A stretch of 64,000 nt of DNA from Polytrichum commune (GCA_950295325.1 OX485804.1:10666001-10730000), one strand, 5' to 3'. Counted from the first letter of the stretch, positions 1 to 12,789 are shown. Notes: generated by a model from the sequence alone, not told the origin. Numbers and translations are program-made.

Positions 1-1044
1 TGTTGGTATTTCGCAATTATTATGGAGAGGGATAATCATGGAACACCATAGGCTCCCCGCTCCCAACAACGGTGAAGTTAGCTTCAAACAAAGTATGTGG
101 CCTCATTAGCCAATCAAACAAACAAGGATGTGTCCCAAATTCCAAAATGAAGTGTCCCATATCACTAGTTCGAGCCCATCATGTCTTAGCTCGTTGCACC
201 CACGCACATAAATAGATGTCCATAAACATCCTCACACTCTCTACTCAACATGCCACCATCAACAATTAATCTCTCTAGAGTGGCAATTACGCCAACATCC
301 ACACATCCTCGCCATTCCTAAGTTCCAAAACGTTTAGTAGATTCCTATAGTTGCCACTTTGAGATACAATCTGCACTATACAATCGGCTCAATATATACT
401 ACTTCAGGATATAGTCGGCACTTTACTCCTACTAATCAACGTGTATCCAACCAATACACATTCAAGGAGTTCAGCCTCCCCTCCAAGTAGATTCACTAAT
501 GCAACACAAGGTTCCTTCCGGTGTGTGAATGTAACCGGTAGAAGTCGGACAAGATGAAAAATGAACCCAAATAACACCCACGTACCAAGTTAGTGGTGGA
601 CTTGAGCCTCAAACATTTTGCGTGCACCCAAAAATGCAAAGCATGCATATTAAGGCCGGGGACCACCACGAGCGAGAGATCACAAGAACCTCAAAATCTT
701 CCAAGTTTGGGCACTCCAAAATAAAAGGGTAGTTCGGTTATGGGTGTGGGTTAAAATGGTATACATGTTTAGCCCTACCATTGACTTGCCACCCACGCCT
801 AGGAACACACACCGCTTATAAGCTTATTAGTTAAGTCCCATTTTTGCCTACATGAGGAGGTGAGCTAATTAAGGACACCAAAATATATAGTAGGGCTCCC
901 CCTCTTTCAAGAGGAACTTGCAATTCATTACATCTCATGCTCTAAGTATCGACGGCTACCCTAGTACAGTACCTCCATTGAACTTCACGTGGTTGTTTTT
1001 AGCCTGGCATCTCTTAACGGAGGGACGGATTTCATTGCCTACGA
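1..1044. other. Gene-free AT-rich sequence
   Basis: No open frame of convincing length or composition and no recognisable repeat terminus was found on either strand. This is likely old, decayed intergenic sequence. Confidence 0.5.
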
Positions 1045-1288
1045 GTGAACCTTTCCGTCCATCCATGGTGACATCTTGACCCCCCCCCCCCCCCACACAC
1101 ACACACCCTTATGTTGTAGGCTTGTGGCCGACTCGTGTCAAATGGCTTGGGCTACACTAATTCCGGGGTCTTCAACGATTCCGATGTCATGTAGACTAGA
1201 AGTAGTAATCACTAGGATGAACGTTGTTTTAACGGATCTTATGTTGGATGAATGGAGGTACACTAGTATTTGATAAATTCCTCTCTCC
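1045..1288. repeat. Diverged copy of the GA/CT-ended MITE-like family
   Basis: The order of sequence blocks (TCCATCCA, GACCCC, GCTTGTGGCCGA, a GGGGTCTTCAA block, TTATGTTGGATGAATGGAGG and a CCTCTCTCC end) matches the better copies at 57991-58245, 58290-58530 and 50836-51060. A run of C followed by an AC repeat at 1080-1105 has replaced or expanded the GACCCCC block. The copy is clearly old and its ends are approximate. Confidence 0.5.
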
Positions 1289-2785
1289 TTTCCTAAGTTG
1301 TGGGAAGTTAGATTCACTTTGTTGATTCCTAAATGTTTTTCAACATGTTTGTAGTAGTTGTGTGTTCTCTCTTTATACTAGATGTTATGCATTCTTCATC
1401 AAACTTTGTTTTGTGTGAAGGTGTCAAAAAGATAAAACTTGGAAGACGGCAAGCTATCAATATCTACCCAAAAAAATCACATCAAAGTCTACAGTCAAGT
1501 TGTATGGTCTTTGATAATTGTATGTATGAGAGGTCCATCTCGGGCTACAAACATGTCTAGGGGTTGAACATTATATTTGTTTTGCTCTTTACGTGGCACT
1601 CATGCACGCTTGAGGGGGGGGGGGGGTCCATCCTCTGGTTCCCCTCTGAGCGGGTTTGTCTTCTTTTGCTCTTGAGTCATTTGGGACTGGTCTTTGGTTT
1701 TCTCTCTTTAAAAAATAAAAGAAAAGAAGGAAGTACATTTCTAAACATTTTTAAACACTACTTCTTGTTTGGTTACTGCAACCTGGAGGTAAGTTAATAA
1801 GACAACCAAAAGACAATTGGTCGCCTCCCCTCCAAGTGGGTGCGTCTTCTTTGGTTTTGATTTATCCTTACCATTGGTCCCTTGGTTTTATGTCTCGACA
1901 ACAACCTAGAGACAAACTTGTGATTGTGAGGCAAATCTGCAAGGCTACATTACACTTATGATGCATTCCCATTGAGAAGCAAATACAACATGCTAATGTC
2001 AATATTGGTACCACCTTCTCCAAGTGGGAAGTGTGTTTTCAGGAAGTTTATTATTGAACCTTCGATTTAACTAAAACTTGGAGTACAAGGTGAAATGGTT
2101 GGATAGTTTATTCACAATTATTGCTCATAAGAAACAAAGAAGTTGTACCATGGATTCTTGGTGACACCAACGTTTCATTTTGGCTTTCTCAATAGAGTTG
2201 CACCATAAAATGTGTGGATGAGGAAATGCATGTGGATTACTAATGATGGATGGCAAATTGTAAAGTGATAACCTAAAAGCTCATTTCACAAAATGTGCCA
2301 TCCATAAATCACCTTGTTAGATGGGTTCTTCAAAGGCATTATGGTCCACATGAAATGCACATTTTGGCGAAGCCTTAGAACTCCATTTTGTGGGTCAAAA
2401 TTTACCAATTTCCATAATGGCACGTGCTTCATCTTTAGGAGCTCATACCCCAAGCATAACCTTTTCTCTTGTATTGAATAGAAATGTCCGTAGGCAAATG
2501 TCCCAATCTCCATGTCCATGAATTTTGGGTGTGGTGGAACATCAACAATGACTTTAGTAGTTCTTACAGGACCAAGGTACTTTCAACCACGGGTAAGATA
2601 GAATAAGCTGAAAAGGCTAACAAAACCTCTAAAACCAATTCCCCACAAAGAATGTGGGGAAATCTACATCTCCAAGAGGTTGGTGGTTATTTTATTTAAT
2701 AGACCAAGTTGTATTGTACAATGCTATGTAAATTTACACATTATCGGAATCTACAATGAAACAAAATGAAATTGATTTAAAGTCC
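1289..2785. other. Gene-free stretch with a possible retroposon tail
   Basis: No gene is supportable. At 1580-1745 a block (ACGTGGCACTC, poly-G, GGTTC, TTTGGTTTTCTCTC, then A-rich) resembles 35565-35700 in order of words, ending both times in an A-rich tail. This suggests the 3' end of an unidentified retroposon. The minus-strand open frame at 2286-2519 matches no family I know. Confidence 0.3.
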
Positions 2786-2935
2786 GGGAAGCCGAAAAGG
2801 CTAATGGGACTAAAAATACATCGTGATGATCTCTAACCATCTAATTCTCTAGTGTGGCGGAGTGCGGCAGCCTCTGTGAGATAGAGGCTAATGTCAACAT
2901 GACGATCTAATTAAAAAGAAAGACATGGGTTCCCT
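2786..2935 (-). repeat. Dispersed repeat, inverted relative to 10440-10570
   Basis: Read on the minus strand, this block (ATTAGCCTCTATCTCA, then a GCCGCACTCCGCCACACTAG block and a CATCACGATG...TTTTAGT block) lines up with the plus strand at 10440-10570. It is a diverged dispersed repeat of unknown class. Confidence 0.5.
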
Positions 2936-5566
2936 AGAACTTACATTCTCAAATAGTGATGGGAACTTGGTTCTAATGGGGTTATATAGGGGATATTCCT
3001 ACACAAAATGTGCCTCACTTCAATTGCATTATAGGAGCACAAGTGGCATAGTCTAGTGTCTCTAGAGATAGGATAGTTGTTCATCATCCAATTTCAATGG
3101 CAAGCCTATGGTTCGAGGTGCAGTAGGCAAAGATGATATTGCAGTGTGGGGAGTCAATGGTTGCTTCACGTACAATTCACATTCTACGTGAGAAAATCTT
3201 TAAGGTGGAGATAATCTAGTTTCTTCCATGAGTGATGGAAAGAGTTCCATTGTTGAGCAAGAAAAGCTTCCTTGATATCATATGTTGTTTTTGATGTGGT
3301 TGGGTTGTCATGGGTTTCCCAATGGGATAGACCCCATGATGTCTTCAACATGGTTGTCGATTTGTGCCAAATGCTTGTTCGACTAGGTGTCGGGAGAGTG
3401 AGGTTGCTTTATTAACTAACCAAGAAGGGGATGGGTGGGCAAACTGTTGTTGAAAGCCCATATGGTTGGGGATTCATGGTGTCTACGTAAACTCGTCCAT
3501 TAGGAAGGCAAAATGTAGCAAACTATCTTAAAGTTTGAGAAGAAACTAATTTAAGATCAATTGACTCCAAAAATAGCAAAAGAGACCATGAATTAATGTA
3601 GTGGACTCCAATTAAAATGAGTATATCCTCAACCTTATAGAGGACTTGTTTTTACTAAAGCCCCCCTTCATCCATAATGAATGAGTTCCCATAGATGCCA
3701 TGAACCCCAAGCCCTACAATAGTGTAATACAACGCATCACAACCAACCATACTAGGAACACGTAGAATTAAAACCAATACAAGGTAGCAATACATGTGTA
3801 TTCAACTTTCCAAGAGGCCAATTTGGTTTATTGAGGTATTCTCCCAACATTGTAAAGTGTTTATGTCTACAAGTTGCCATTTTGAATATCTCATGTCAAA
3901 AGTGATCCAATTTGTAATGATCGCATTTATCCACCATATTTTTTTAATAGAACACATGCAATGCACATTGAAGAGAATGAAGGGTTCTACTAATGTCCAA
4001 AAATGTTCTTGCTTTTGAAGCCACCATTGTCATGTATGACGGCACTTCTACTTCCTTTCGCAATGGGTTAAGTATAGTTGCGTGAGCTTGGGATTCATGA
4101 CATATGTGTCATAGATTTGTGGTGTGCCCTAACTTGACTTCATCTCACTATACTCATTTGGGTGTCTAGTGTTATTATAGGGTCGTTGACACTTGCAAAG
4201 GTGTTTGTGGTTGTGGTTAACCATCACAATCGACGACAACTACTTTTCTTTTCTTCTTTTTTCATTTTCATTTTTCATTCAAATTTGTCTTGTGTAGATC
4301 TTTGTAATTGTGATTGATGGTGGGGTTGGTCTATCAAATCACAATATGTCATTGGATGTACCTCTCATCCATCCAACAAAAAAAAATTGAAATGAAATGC
4401 ACCTTGGAGATTATTGATTTCACATTGGACAACGACCCCACAATAGTCTAGTGATTGAGAAATACTAACAATTAACCTTCAAAGAGTAGGTTGTTAACGT
4501 GGCTAAATGATTGGTGTGTTTGTATCATGTATGCAACAATTCCCTATAGTTTGAGTTTCATGCCATCAATGTGAACCGATTCATCATAGGTGGAGGCTTA
4601 GAGTGCAAATAAACCCCCTATAAGGTGTGAGGGTTGATTCATTCCAACTTAACTTTATTTTTGATGGCATTTAGGAGTTGACTAATCTTAGATACCCATT
4701 TGAAGGCTTTAGAATAATTCATTGTGTTTTCACCATCCTAATGCTTAGACACCATGAATCCTTGGCCATTCTCTCTTACTCATCATAGGATTGATGTTTT
4801 GTAGCACCTACCAAATGGGAGGGTGGAAACATTGGCTACTATCTAGGTCCTGTGAATACTAGTCTTTAGCCAATATAGCACCTAAATCATGGCAAGAGGC
4901 CCCAATTTATCAATTGAATTGAAATTAGGATGAATCAACAACAAACCTAAAGGGGGCGCACGTTCTTACACACCTCCCCAGTAGGAGTTGAGAAACCAAA
5001 TCCTCATCATAGCGAGTAAATATTCACAATGCCTAACAAGGAGGAAGTTGAACCAGGAAAGGGGGAGGGTGAAAACATTTATTACAATTCTAGAAACCAT
5101 GTAGACACCATGAATCACCAAGCTTAGAGGATGGCAAAGTGCCTTGGACTAGTGTAAGATAGATGGGTCTAATACAGTTGGCTATTCTCACTAGCCCACT
5201 TCTCCTTGGATATGAAACACACGATTAGTGATTTAATTTAGATTTGTGATGGTGAAGTTGAGATTGTAGCCCACTCTCTCATCATTTTCATAGCTCATTT
5301 GAGTAACTTATTCATTGTCAAAGTGAAATGTCTCATCCGCATCAAACAATCATATAGGAAACCTCCAACTATGTTGACTATTGAGCCTTGAATGGTGTTC
5401 ATAGACGCAATGCTACATTTATTTACTGTATATCTCATATTCTACCAACAAATGTCAAATTGATAGTTCGCACATTATAGAACATCAACAACTTCACTTG
5501 GTAAAAAATTACACAAACATAAAAATGATATAGGACCGTGCAAATCCAAATAGTTAGTGACACTAA
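2936..5566. other. Gene-free stretch
   Basis: Only short frames interrupted by stops occur here. I recognised no transposon termini, tRNA or protein motif. Confidence 0.4.
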
Positions 5567-6066
5567 GGGCCACTTCAAACATGAGCCAAGAGCCGTGACC
5601 TTGTAACGGTGAGGACCCTTGACTCTCATCCAAAGGTCATACCATGGGTGTTGGGAAAGCCATTTTATGTAATCACTAGCCCTCAAGCATAGTGTGAAGT
5701 GAGAATGGACCATATTGCGGGACCATTGCATATATTTTTGGCAGAAAAAAGAGGGGAGAATTTGGTTCAATGTAATATATCTCAAACTCTATCAATTTGA
5801 GAGAATTACTTGATGGTGTTTGTTTGTCTATCATGAAACCTACCCCATAATATATCCTAAAATTCATCATGCTGAAAAAAAAGGACTATGGATAAGGTTT
5901 CATGGTCTCCTACATAGGAGACCTTTCATCCATGGAGTCTTCTTTGGACCTTTAGACCTTCACCTTCGTGTGTGAAGTGAACTTGGACGGTCTCCGCCCT
6001 TTCGACCAATGAGAGCTCTTAGATTGCAACGGTCTCGGGCCTTCAGTCTTGTGTGTGAAGTGGCCC
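5567..6066. mobile_element. PIF/Harbinger-like MITE, about 500 bp
   Basis: The ends are inverted: GGGCCACTTCAAACATGAG at the left and the complement of GGGCCACTTCACACACAAG at the right. TAA lies directly outside the left end and TAT outside the right, close to the three-base TWA target duplication typical of PIF/Harbinger. Internal blocks (CAAGAGCCGTGACC, TTGAGGGC, the CTCCGCC segment) recur at 32408-32896 and, in the opposite orientation, at 48910-49410. There is no transposase coding, so it is non-autonomous. Confidence 0.65.
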
Positions 6067-6715
6067 TATACATCTCGTATAGTGTAGCATCGCCAGGGCT
6101 ACTACTATAGGACAATCGTAATAACTTCTTATTATTATTATTATTATTATAACTTATTGTTGCCGCGATTAAATTAGGGCGCCCATGTCCCCAATGATGG
6201 CCCGATGTTGCATTCAAGTCTCCTTCCTAATGAAGGCTTGAGTGTTGAATAAGGTGCCATGGACTATCTTGTCGACTCTCACTCAAGGCCTCTCCATGAT
6301 TCCCGAGCTTCCTTGGACTAGTCCCGCCTGCTAACTTTTACAAGCCACCCGCAGTCACGAACTTCCACTTAATTGCCAACCTAGTACATAGAAGAATATG
6401 TCTATTTATTGGGGCTCGAAATCACACTATTTATTGAATGCACCCCTTTATAGGGTGGGAAGTATCGCATATTATGAGCATGTGTATATATATATGTGTC
6501 CTTTGTCCGACCTTCAACCCCCGCAAATAGTGTGCAGCCTGGAGGCGACTCGTTTTAGTTGATTTGCCACCGGGATCGGCTTCAAACGCCCCGAATTAGT
6601 CTAGTTCAAGTAGGTTGACATGGATCGGCCACAAACTTATAAAGGGGCCGAGGTGTTATATTTAGATGCTTACTTATGCGGTATTTGGATCGTGACATCA
6701 TGTTCTAGGTTTCCC
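6067..6715. other. Gene-free stretch with a TTA microsatellite
   Basis: A short (TTA)n run lies at about 6128-6150 and an (AT)n/(TG) patch at about 6483-6497. No gene or transposon terminus was recognised. Confidence 0.4.
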
Positions 6716-7768
6716 CTTCTTTACGGAAACGTTGTGTTGGGCATATGTTTTTTGTTCGGTCAAAATCCTAGTGTTTCGAGTCAACGCGGTTACATGCATG
6801 TTGGGGTGTTTAGGTGTTTTTTTCTTTGTTGATTTGAGGTTTGTTCCGTAGATTCCTCTAGAATGATCGGTAATTTTCCTTAAAGTCTTGAACTTCAACC
6901 ACGCTATTTGTAACTACGTTAAATGTTTTGTTTATTGTTATATGAAATTTTATGTCGTTGTGTGGTAATAACACTTGTTATGAATAAGTTCACAGGTATT
7001 GTCACCCCGACGTATTTTTAGTTCATCCAGATGCCAACTATTGAAACAAGAAATTAGTGTATTCTACATCCTAACATGAATGTAATAAAACAAGTCATGG
7101 ATAAGTAACAAATTAATAACCAATGTCAAGCAATCTGACATAAACTTGAGCATGTTGGCCCTACCTTGCTCAAGAATCCTCTTGGTGTGAGGTGGGGTGT
7201 ACTGCCTACCTTGGTGTAGGTGGGCTGTGGGCTTCCTACCTACCTTCTTCACGGAAACGTTGTGTTGGGCATATGTTTTTTGTTCAGTCAAAACCCTAGT
7301 GTTTCGAGTCAACGCGGTTACATGCATGTTGGGGTGTTTAGGTTTTTTCTTTGTTGATTTGAGGTTTGTTCCGTAGATTCCTCTAGAATGATCGGTAATT
7401 TTCCTTAAAGTCTTGAACTTTTACCACGCTATTTGTAACCACATTAAATGTTTGTTTGTTGTTATATGAAATTTTATGTCATTGTGTGGTAATAACACTT
7501 GTTATGAATAAGTTCACAAGTATCGTCACCCCGACGTATTTTTAGTTCATCCAGATGCCAACTATTGAAACAAGAATTTAGTGTATTCTACATCCTAACA
7601 TGTATGTAATAAAACAAGTCATGGATAATTAACAAATAAATAACCAATGTCAAGCAATCCGACATGAACTTGAGCATGTTGGCCCTTCCCTGCTCAAGAA
7701 TCCTTTTGATGTGAGGTGGGGTGTACTGCCTACCTTGCTGTAGGTGGGCTCTTGGCTTCCTACCTAGC
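6716..7768. repeat. Tandem duplication of a 528-bp unit
   Basis: The sequence from CTTCTT at 6716 to 7243 is repeated almost without change from 7244 to about 7768, a constant offset of 528 bases (for example ACGGAAACGTTGTGTTGGGC at 6723 and 7251). The few differences are single bases and short indels, so the duplication is fairly recent. Each unit carries a fragment of the dispersed GATTCCTCTAGAATGATC repeat, a piece of the TA-site MITE interior and the 3' part of the SINE-like repeat on the minus strand. Confidence 0.85.
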
Positions 7769-8408
7769 TAGCTAGTTTTTTTTTCCTGTCAAGTAGAGAG
7801 AAGATTTCACAACGGGAAACGAATCGCTGACCACTCCATTTGGAAACGGGTACCACTCCACTATTACCCGGTAGTTTAGGGTCATTTCGGACCATGGATA
7901 ATCAAAATTTGGATGTAGATGTTAGAATCACAACATCTACATTTTTAGTGAAGTGTGATTATTATGAAGCCCTTCACATTGAAATGCATGTGAACATCTC
8001 AAACTTGAACATTGGTGGAGTGGTACCCATTTGCAAATGGAGTGGTTGGCAGTTCGTTTCCTGTTGTGAAATCTTCTCTCTACTTGATGGGAGAAAACTA
8101 GCTAGGTAGGTAGGAAGCCAAGAGCCCACGCACCGCAAGGTAGGCAGTAAACCCCATCCTGCACCAAGAGAATTCTTGAGCAGGGTAGGGCCAACATGCT
8201 CAAATTCATGTCGGATCGCTTCACATTGGTTATTTATTTGCTAATTATCCATGACTTGTTTTATTACATACATGTTAGGATGTAGAATACACTAATTTTT
8301 TGTTTCAATAGTTGGCAACTGGATGAACTAAAAATACGTCGAGGTGACAATACATGTGAACTTATTCATAACAAGTGTTATTACCACACAATGACATAAA
8401 ATTTCATA
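7465..8408. repeat. Foldback: two inverted arms of about 400 bp around a 150-bp loop
   Basis: The left arm (7465-7863) reads as the reverse complement of the right arm (about 8013-8408), starting from TATGAAATTTTATGTCATTG at the left and its complement at the far right. The inner part of each arm is a copy of the SINE-like repeat also present at 34344-34551. The outer part resembles the interior of the TA-site MITE at 56273-56659. The loop (7864-8012) is unrelated to either. The pair could extrude as a large hairpin. Confidence 0.85.
8013..8250 (+). mobile_element. SINE-like repeat with tRNA-type internal promoter, right arm of foldback
   Basis: An A-box-like motif TGGTGGAGTGG (8013-8023, fits TRGYNNARNNG) is followed about 39 bases later by the B-box-like GTTCGTTTC (8052-8060, one mismatch to GWTCRANNC). 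A body shared with 34344-34551 then runs to a TTGGTTATTTATTTG tail. The opposite arm carries the A box on the minus strand at 7853-7863. Assignment as a tRNA-derived SINE is inference from the boxes and the simple-repeat tail. Confidence 0.5.
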
Positions 8409-8480
8409 CAAGGTAGGGCTCAAATTCACACCCGATTGCATGATGTTGGTTATTCATTCATTCATTCATTCATTTATGAT
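8409..8480 (+). repeat. SINE-like 3' end with ATTC tail
   Basis: GGTAGGGCTCAAATTCACAC...GATGTTGGTTATTC matches the 3' end of the SINE-like repeat and runs into five copies of ATTC. It is a severely 5'-truncated copy placed immediately after the foldback. Confidence 0.55.
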
Positions 8481-10439
8481 GACCTATCACTCAAAATCTT
8501 ACCTTATAAACCCTTCAATAGTGACATTTGCTCAAAATGCTAAGTGAACTACTTTTACTTGTGGTATTGTCTAAAATATCCAGTTGACATGTTGGGATCC
8601 CAACTTTCTTAGACTCAAACCCTAATGCGAAACCACCCTTAAGATACATTGGAAGGTCAATCAATGGAAAGCATGTTGTGGAAGATATGTGGGTGTTGCA
8701 CTAGCAAAACTACAATGATGCATCAACGAAAAAACCAAATTGAAATGTGGACCTCCCATTATTTACTTATAATGATAAAAGAAAAACACATGTTTGTTGG
8801 TTCCTTGAACTGAATACAAAAGTCCTTCCAATTGTTGCAACTATTGAGTGTGGAGTAGTTAATAAAACTTTATAAACATAGTCGAGTCCCAATATCTTTT
8901 AAACAGATGTTTCCAATCCACAAAAGTAACCAATTATCACCGGCCACATCTTGGGCACGCGCCACATGGCACCACCACATTGATCGGTGTCTATCACGCC
9001 ATGGCTCTTGTAATCAAGATTTGATGGTGTCAAAGGATTTTCCACGAATATGATGATTTGCGCTTTCCTACATCCTATTAAAAAACACTTGAAAAATCTT
9101 GGGTTTTCAAGGAGTATCGAAAGGTTGTTGCATGTGGTAGGGTCTTAAGTTACACCTAATCAATCGGGTGTGGTCCCAATTTGAGGTGCATGTCGTAGAA
9201 GCGTTTTTGAAACAATGCCTATTTCAGTCAATTGAAGGAAAGAAGACCGATTACGTAAAAGTCTCTTTGATTCCTTGATGACATCATGCCATGACCACAA
9301 CATATGACAACTTACAAGGTCGTTTCTTTGACCCTAAAAAGCCTTGCTCAATGCTCATGCAGCCAAATCTTGAAGGTGGCTGAAAACCTTTTGGTATGCA
9401 TGCATGAGATTGTGATGTTTTTTTTGGTTATCGCTAGTTTTTAGAGTTTAAAATCCTCGTCCCTTCACTATGACCAAGAGTGTTCTTTGCTCACCGATTA
9501 TGTTATAGTTAGTTTCTATGTGGAAGCCTCAATCAATCAAACAAATATGGGAATATTTATCCAACAAAGCTTTCAAGAGAGGTGGGCACGATGAGGCAAT
9601 CCGTTTTGTCTTTGTCATATGATTTAAATCAACCATGATTATACCTCCGTAGGTCATGGACATCAATAGGGCTCCGACATGTGGCAATAGCATTTGTTTC
9701 GTAGTCATACTCAGTAAACCCACTTTGGATTCATATACAAGCCTCTCTCTCTCTCTCTATATATGAAAATGCTTTAAAAACGCTAAAAATCAATTTGCAC
9801 TTTAAGCATAAGCATTGGAGGATGTCTACTATTACTACGTCAATCATGGTATTTAGTGTCAAATACTATTGCTATAATGTTTTACTAGGATTGGTAGAAA
9901 CATTTTACAAGACAAGTACATTGCTTAAGAACAATTCCTTAAAAGTACCAACACCCTAAGGGTGCATTTTCATTGAGAAGTGGACAAGGAATGTTGGTAT
10001 TATCAAAAATTTATGGCAGAATCTTTTTGTGTCCATGAAGAGCAAACTTGCATTGGCTTTCCACCCCTTCCACCTTGCAACATGGGTCTTACAAAGCACA
10101 AAGTTGAAGGATAAGCTACTTGAATCCCCCACGAGTACACTCTTACTTTGGAGAGCCCGGTATCAACATGACATATCATCGTTTCATTTTTTCCTTAATA
10201 GAAAACCATTCTAATACAATTTTACAAAGTGAAAAATTGCATGTTCAATGACAAAGCCCCATAAATGTACTACACTAATTATTTGATCTAGTGTGGCACA
10301 TAATATTCATCATCGACCCACAACAACGAGCATTAAGCTAATTACCGTGGGCCACAAGTGATTTTCATGTAAGAAATTTCCTAATTAGTGATTATTACTG
10401 TGGGTAATCACTTTTTAAAAATACAGTATTAGGGATTCT
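8481..10439. other. Gene-free stretch
   Basis: No gene is supportable. A lone terminus of the TA-site MITE family (CAATCATGGTATTTAGTGTC) lies at about 9841-9860 with no matching right end. A CT/AT microsatellite is at 9742-9765. Confidence 0.4.
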
Positions 10440-11077
10440 CATGTCTTTCTTTCAACTGAACCATCAAGCGAATATTAGCCTCTATCTCAAGGAGGTTGTC
10501 GCACTCTGCCACTCTAAGGAATTAGTGAGTTTGGCACCATCATGATGTTCTTTTAGTTCCATGAGCCTACATTCATCATGACAGTTGTCTAGACCCAACC
10601 TTACTTTCGTGGATGAAAAGTCTAGATGGAATCCTACATGGCAGGTTATGGATAAGGGTGCATGGTCTACCGGAATTTGCGTCAAGCCCACCTCCAAGAG
10701 GTGGGCTTGACGAAAATTCCGGGAGACCATGATTTTTTTTAATATTTTGTCCAACATGACAAATTTCAGGACATATTTAAGGGCAAATTCCATAATAGAT
10801 TCCAATATAGATTCCATGACACAAAAATACCACCAAGTAACGCTCTTGGATTGATAGAGTTTGAGACATATTAAATTAAACCAGATCCTCCCCACTTTTC
10901 AGCCAACAAAATATGCAATCGTCCCGCAACATGGTCCATCCTCACTTCACACTATGCTTGAGGGCCCGTGACTACATAAACCATCTTTCTCAACACCCAT
11001 GGTACAACCTTTGGATGAGAGTCAAGGGTCCTCACCATTACAAGGTCACGGCTCTTGGCTCATGTGTGAAGTGGCCC
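10440..11077. mobile_element. Rearranged PIF/Harbinger-like MITE with strong internal hairpin
   Basis: The right end (GGCTCTTGGCTCATGTGTGA then AGTGGCCC, followed by TAA) is the right terminus of the 500-bp PIF-like family. Internal blocks match 32408-32896. The left end is replaced by a copy of the repeat seen inverted at 2786-2935. The centre holds a long perfect-stem hairpin at 10661-10731. The minus-strand open frame here (10482-10895) is a by-product of the repeat. Confidence 0.55.
10661..10731. repeat. Hairpin with a stem of about 33 bp
   Basis: CATGGTCTACCGGAATTT at the left pairs with AAATTCCGGGAGACCATG at the right, and CGTCAAGCCCACCT pairs with AGGTGGGCTTGACG, leaving a loop of only about four bases. 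In sibling copies (32633-32665, 49165-49205) only one side of this stem exists. The hairpin is therefore a feature of this copy. Confidence 0.85.
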
Positions 11078-12789
11078 TAATCCCACTTTCGTTTGAAACC
11101 AATCTCGCATTCTCCTAGAACTGCTCCGGAGACATACATGTGGTTTAACCCTTAAATTCCCATGTCTAATTTCCCTCACGTTTGCCCCCAGAAACGTGAC
11201 CTCAATTTTAGAGTTTGTAGTTAAAAATATTTTTTTTGACACATCCAACTGTATAGATATTTGCATGTAAGAGGTGACTACTTACAATCCAATTTTTAAA
11301 CTTTGAAGTATTTGCTATCTAGGAGATAGTAATAGGAATGTCAATAGTGGTCTCGAGGGGCATCAATTTCAAAATTAAACTAGGGTTGGTATTTTGATCA
11401 AACCTCCACTCAAATCATCTCCAAATGGCAAAATCTTACCCTTGTTCGAAAGAGGGGCAATATACCTACTCAAATAAGCTCACGAAGCCATTCTTTCGTG
11501 ATTTTTTTGGGAAGCTTTACAATTTGAGGCAACAATGCCACAACTGTGCACCTTCGACATAGATTTACACCCACCAACACACGTCCAACTAAAAATTTCA
11601 ACCATAGATGTTTGAGTGTCATGCAAAATTTCAAATCGATTGGGAATCATTTGCACACATGGATCAACAAAAATACATGTTTAGGATATGTTGCCCCTAA
11701 ATCGAGGAGGTGACAATTGTGAAGTAGGCATTTGTGGATCGGTTCCATTATAAACCAATTGAGAGCACACTCCCATATTTAAATTAATCCAAAATATAAC
11801 TATGTTAAATCAAAATGATCCACATGGTTGGACAAAGCGTACTTGAAACATGAACAAGAGGAGTATTTGAAATCATCCAGACACCATCCAAAGTGGTGTT
11901 GAAGGGGTCAGAGCAAACTATTCACAACCAAATTATGATTGCATAGGACATTAGGGGTTAAGGTGTGGTCAAACTATATAATCGGGAGACATGAATAGGG
12001 AACGCTTTTAGGTGGGGGAATAGATTTAGTGCCCTCTTCCTTAGACTTGTTTAAACCTTTGATGAATTCTAAGGTCCATCACCATAAAAATAAAATGTGT
12101 GGGCTATAATGATATGATGGATTGTGTTTTCACAATACTTGGGTATAAGTGGTAGAGGCCCAAAGTCAAAGAGTGGGCATCTAGTCTTGGCTTATATGGA
12201 CACTCTTAAAATAAACCACCTACTTGAACTTCAAGGTGGTGCCAAGATGACATTGATTAGCATTGCCTTTCATTTCGTAGGGTTGTTTACATCGTGGACC
12301 ACAAAGTTGTCCCATGGCATATGGCATTTTTCCATGGTCACACTTCATGGTCACAATACTATGATCAAATTTATGAATGCAATTTTAAAGCCTTTGGGCT
12401 CATTTTGCACTTGGTGCAAACACAACTTGGACCAAGAAGAGTGACCATGCAACAAAAAGTAGATATGTTGATTATTTTGAATATACATCCAAAAGGGCAA
12501 TTTTTGATTTTTGATGTTTACCTTCTTCCTCTTTCTTGTCATAACAATTGCATTTGGAAGGGGAGGGGGGGGGAGAATCAAAACAACATCTCTCTACCAT
12601 GCTCCCTTCACTTTTGCAACCAGAGAGTATATTTTGCCTCTCTCACTGCAAAACCCGTTGGACCACGACAATGGATAATGTAGGCCTAAAAAAAAAGACA
12701 AACCTTTGGGGGAGCCCAAGTCCCTGATCACTCTTGCAATTTATTTTTTCCCTCCTTGATATGAATTTAAGTGGTCTCGGAACCATTGC
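11078..12789. other. Gene-free stretch
   Basis: Open frames at 12124-12444 and 12294-12683 overlap in different phases, and neither resembles a known protein. A run of G lies at about 12559-12573. No transposon ends were found. Confidence 0.35.

Noticed and set aside
160-185. AGTTCGAGCCC motif resembling a tRNA T-arm
   Set aside because: No matching T-stem partner, A box or cloverleaf around it.
10482-10895. 137-codon minus-strand frame
   Set aside because: It lies wholly in the rearranged PIF-like MITE and its hairpin. It is not conserved in sibling copies.
12124-12683. Two plus-strand frames of 106 and 129 codons
   Set aside because: They overlap in different phases, show no recognisable domain, and one runs through a poly-G tract. 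Likely chance or decayed repeat.
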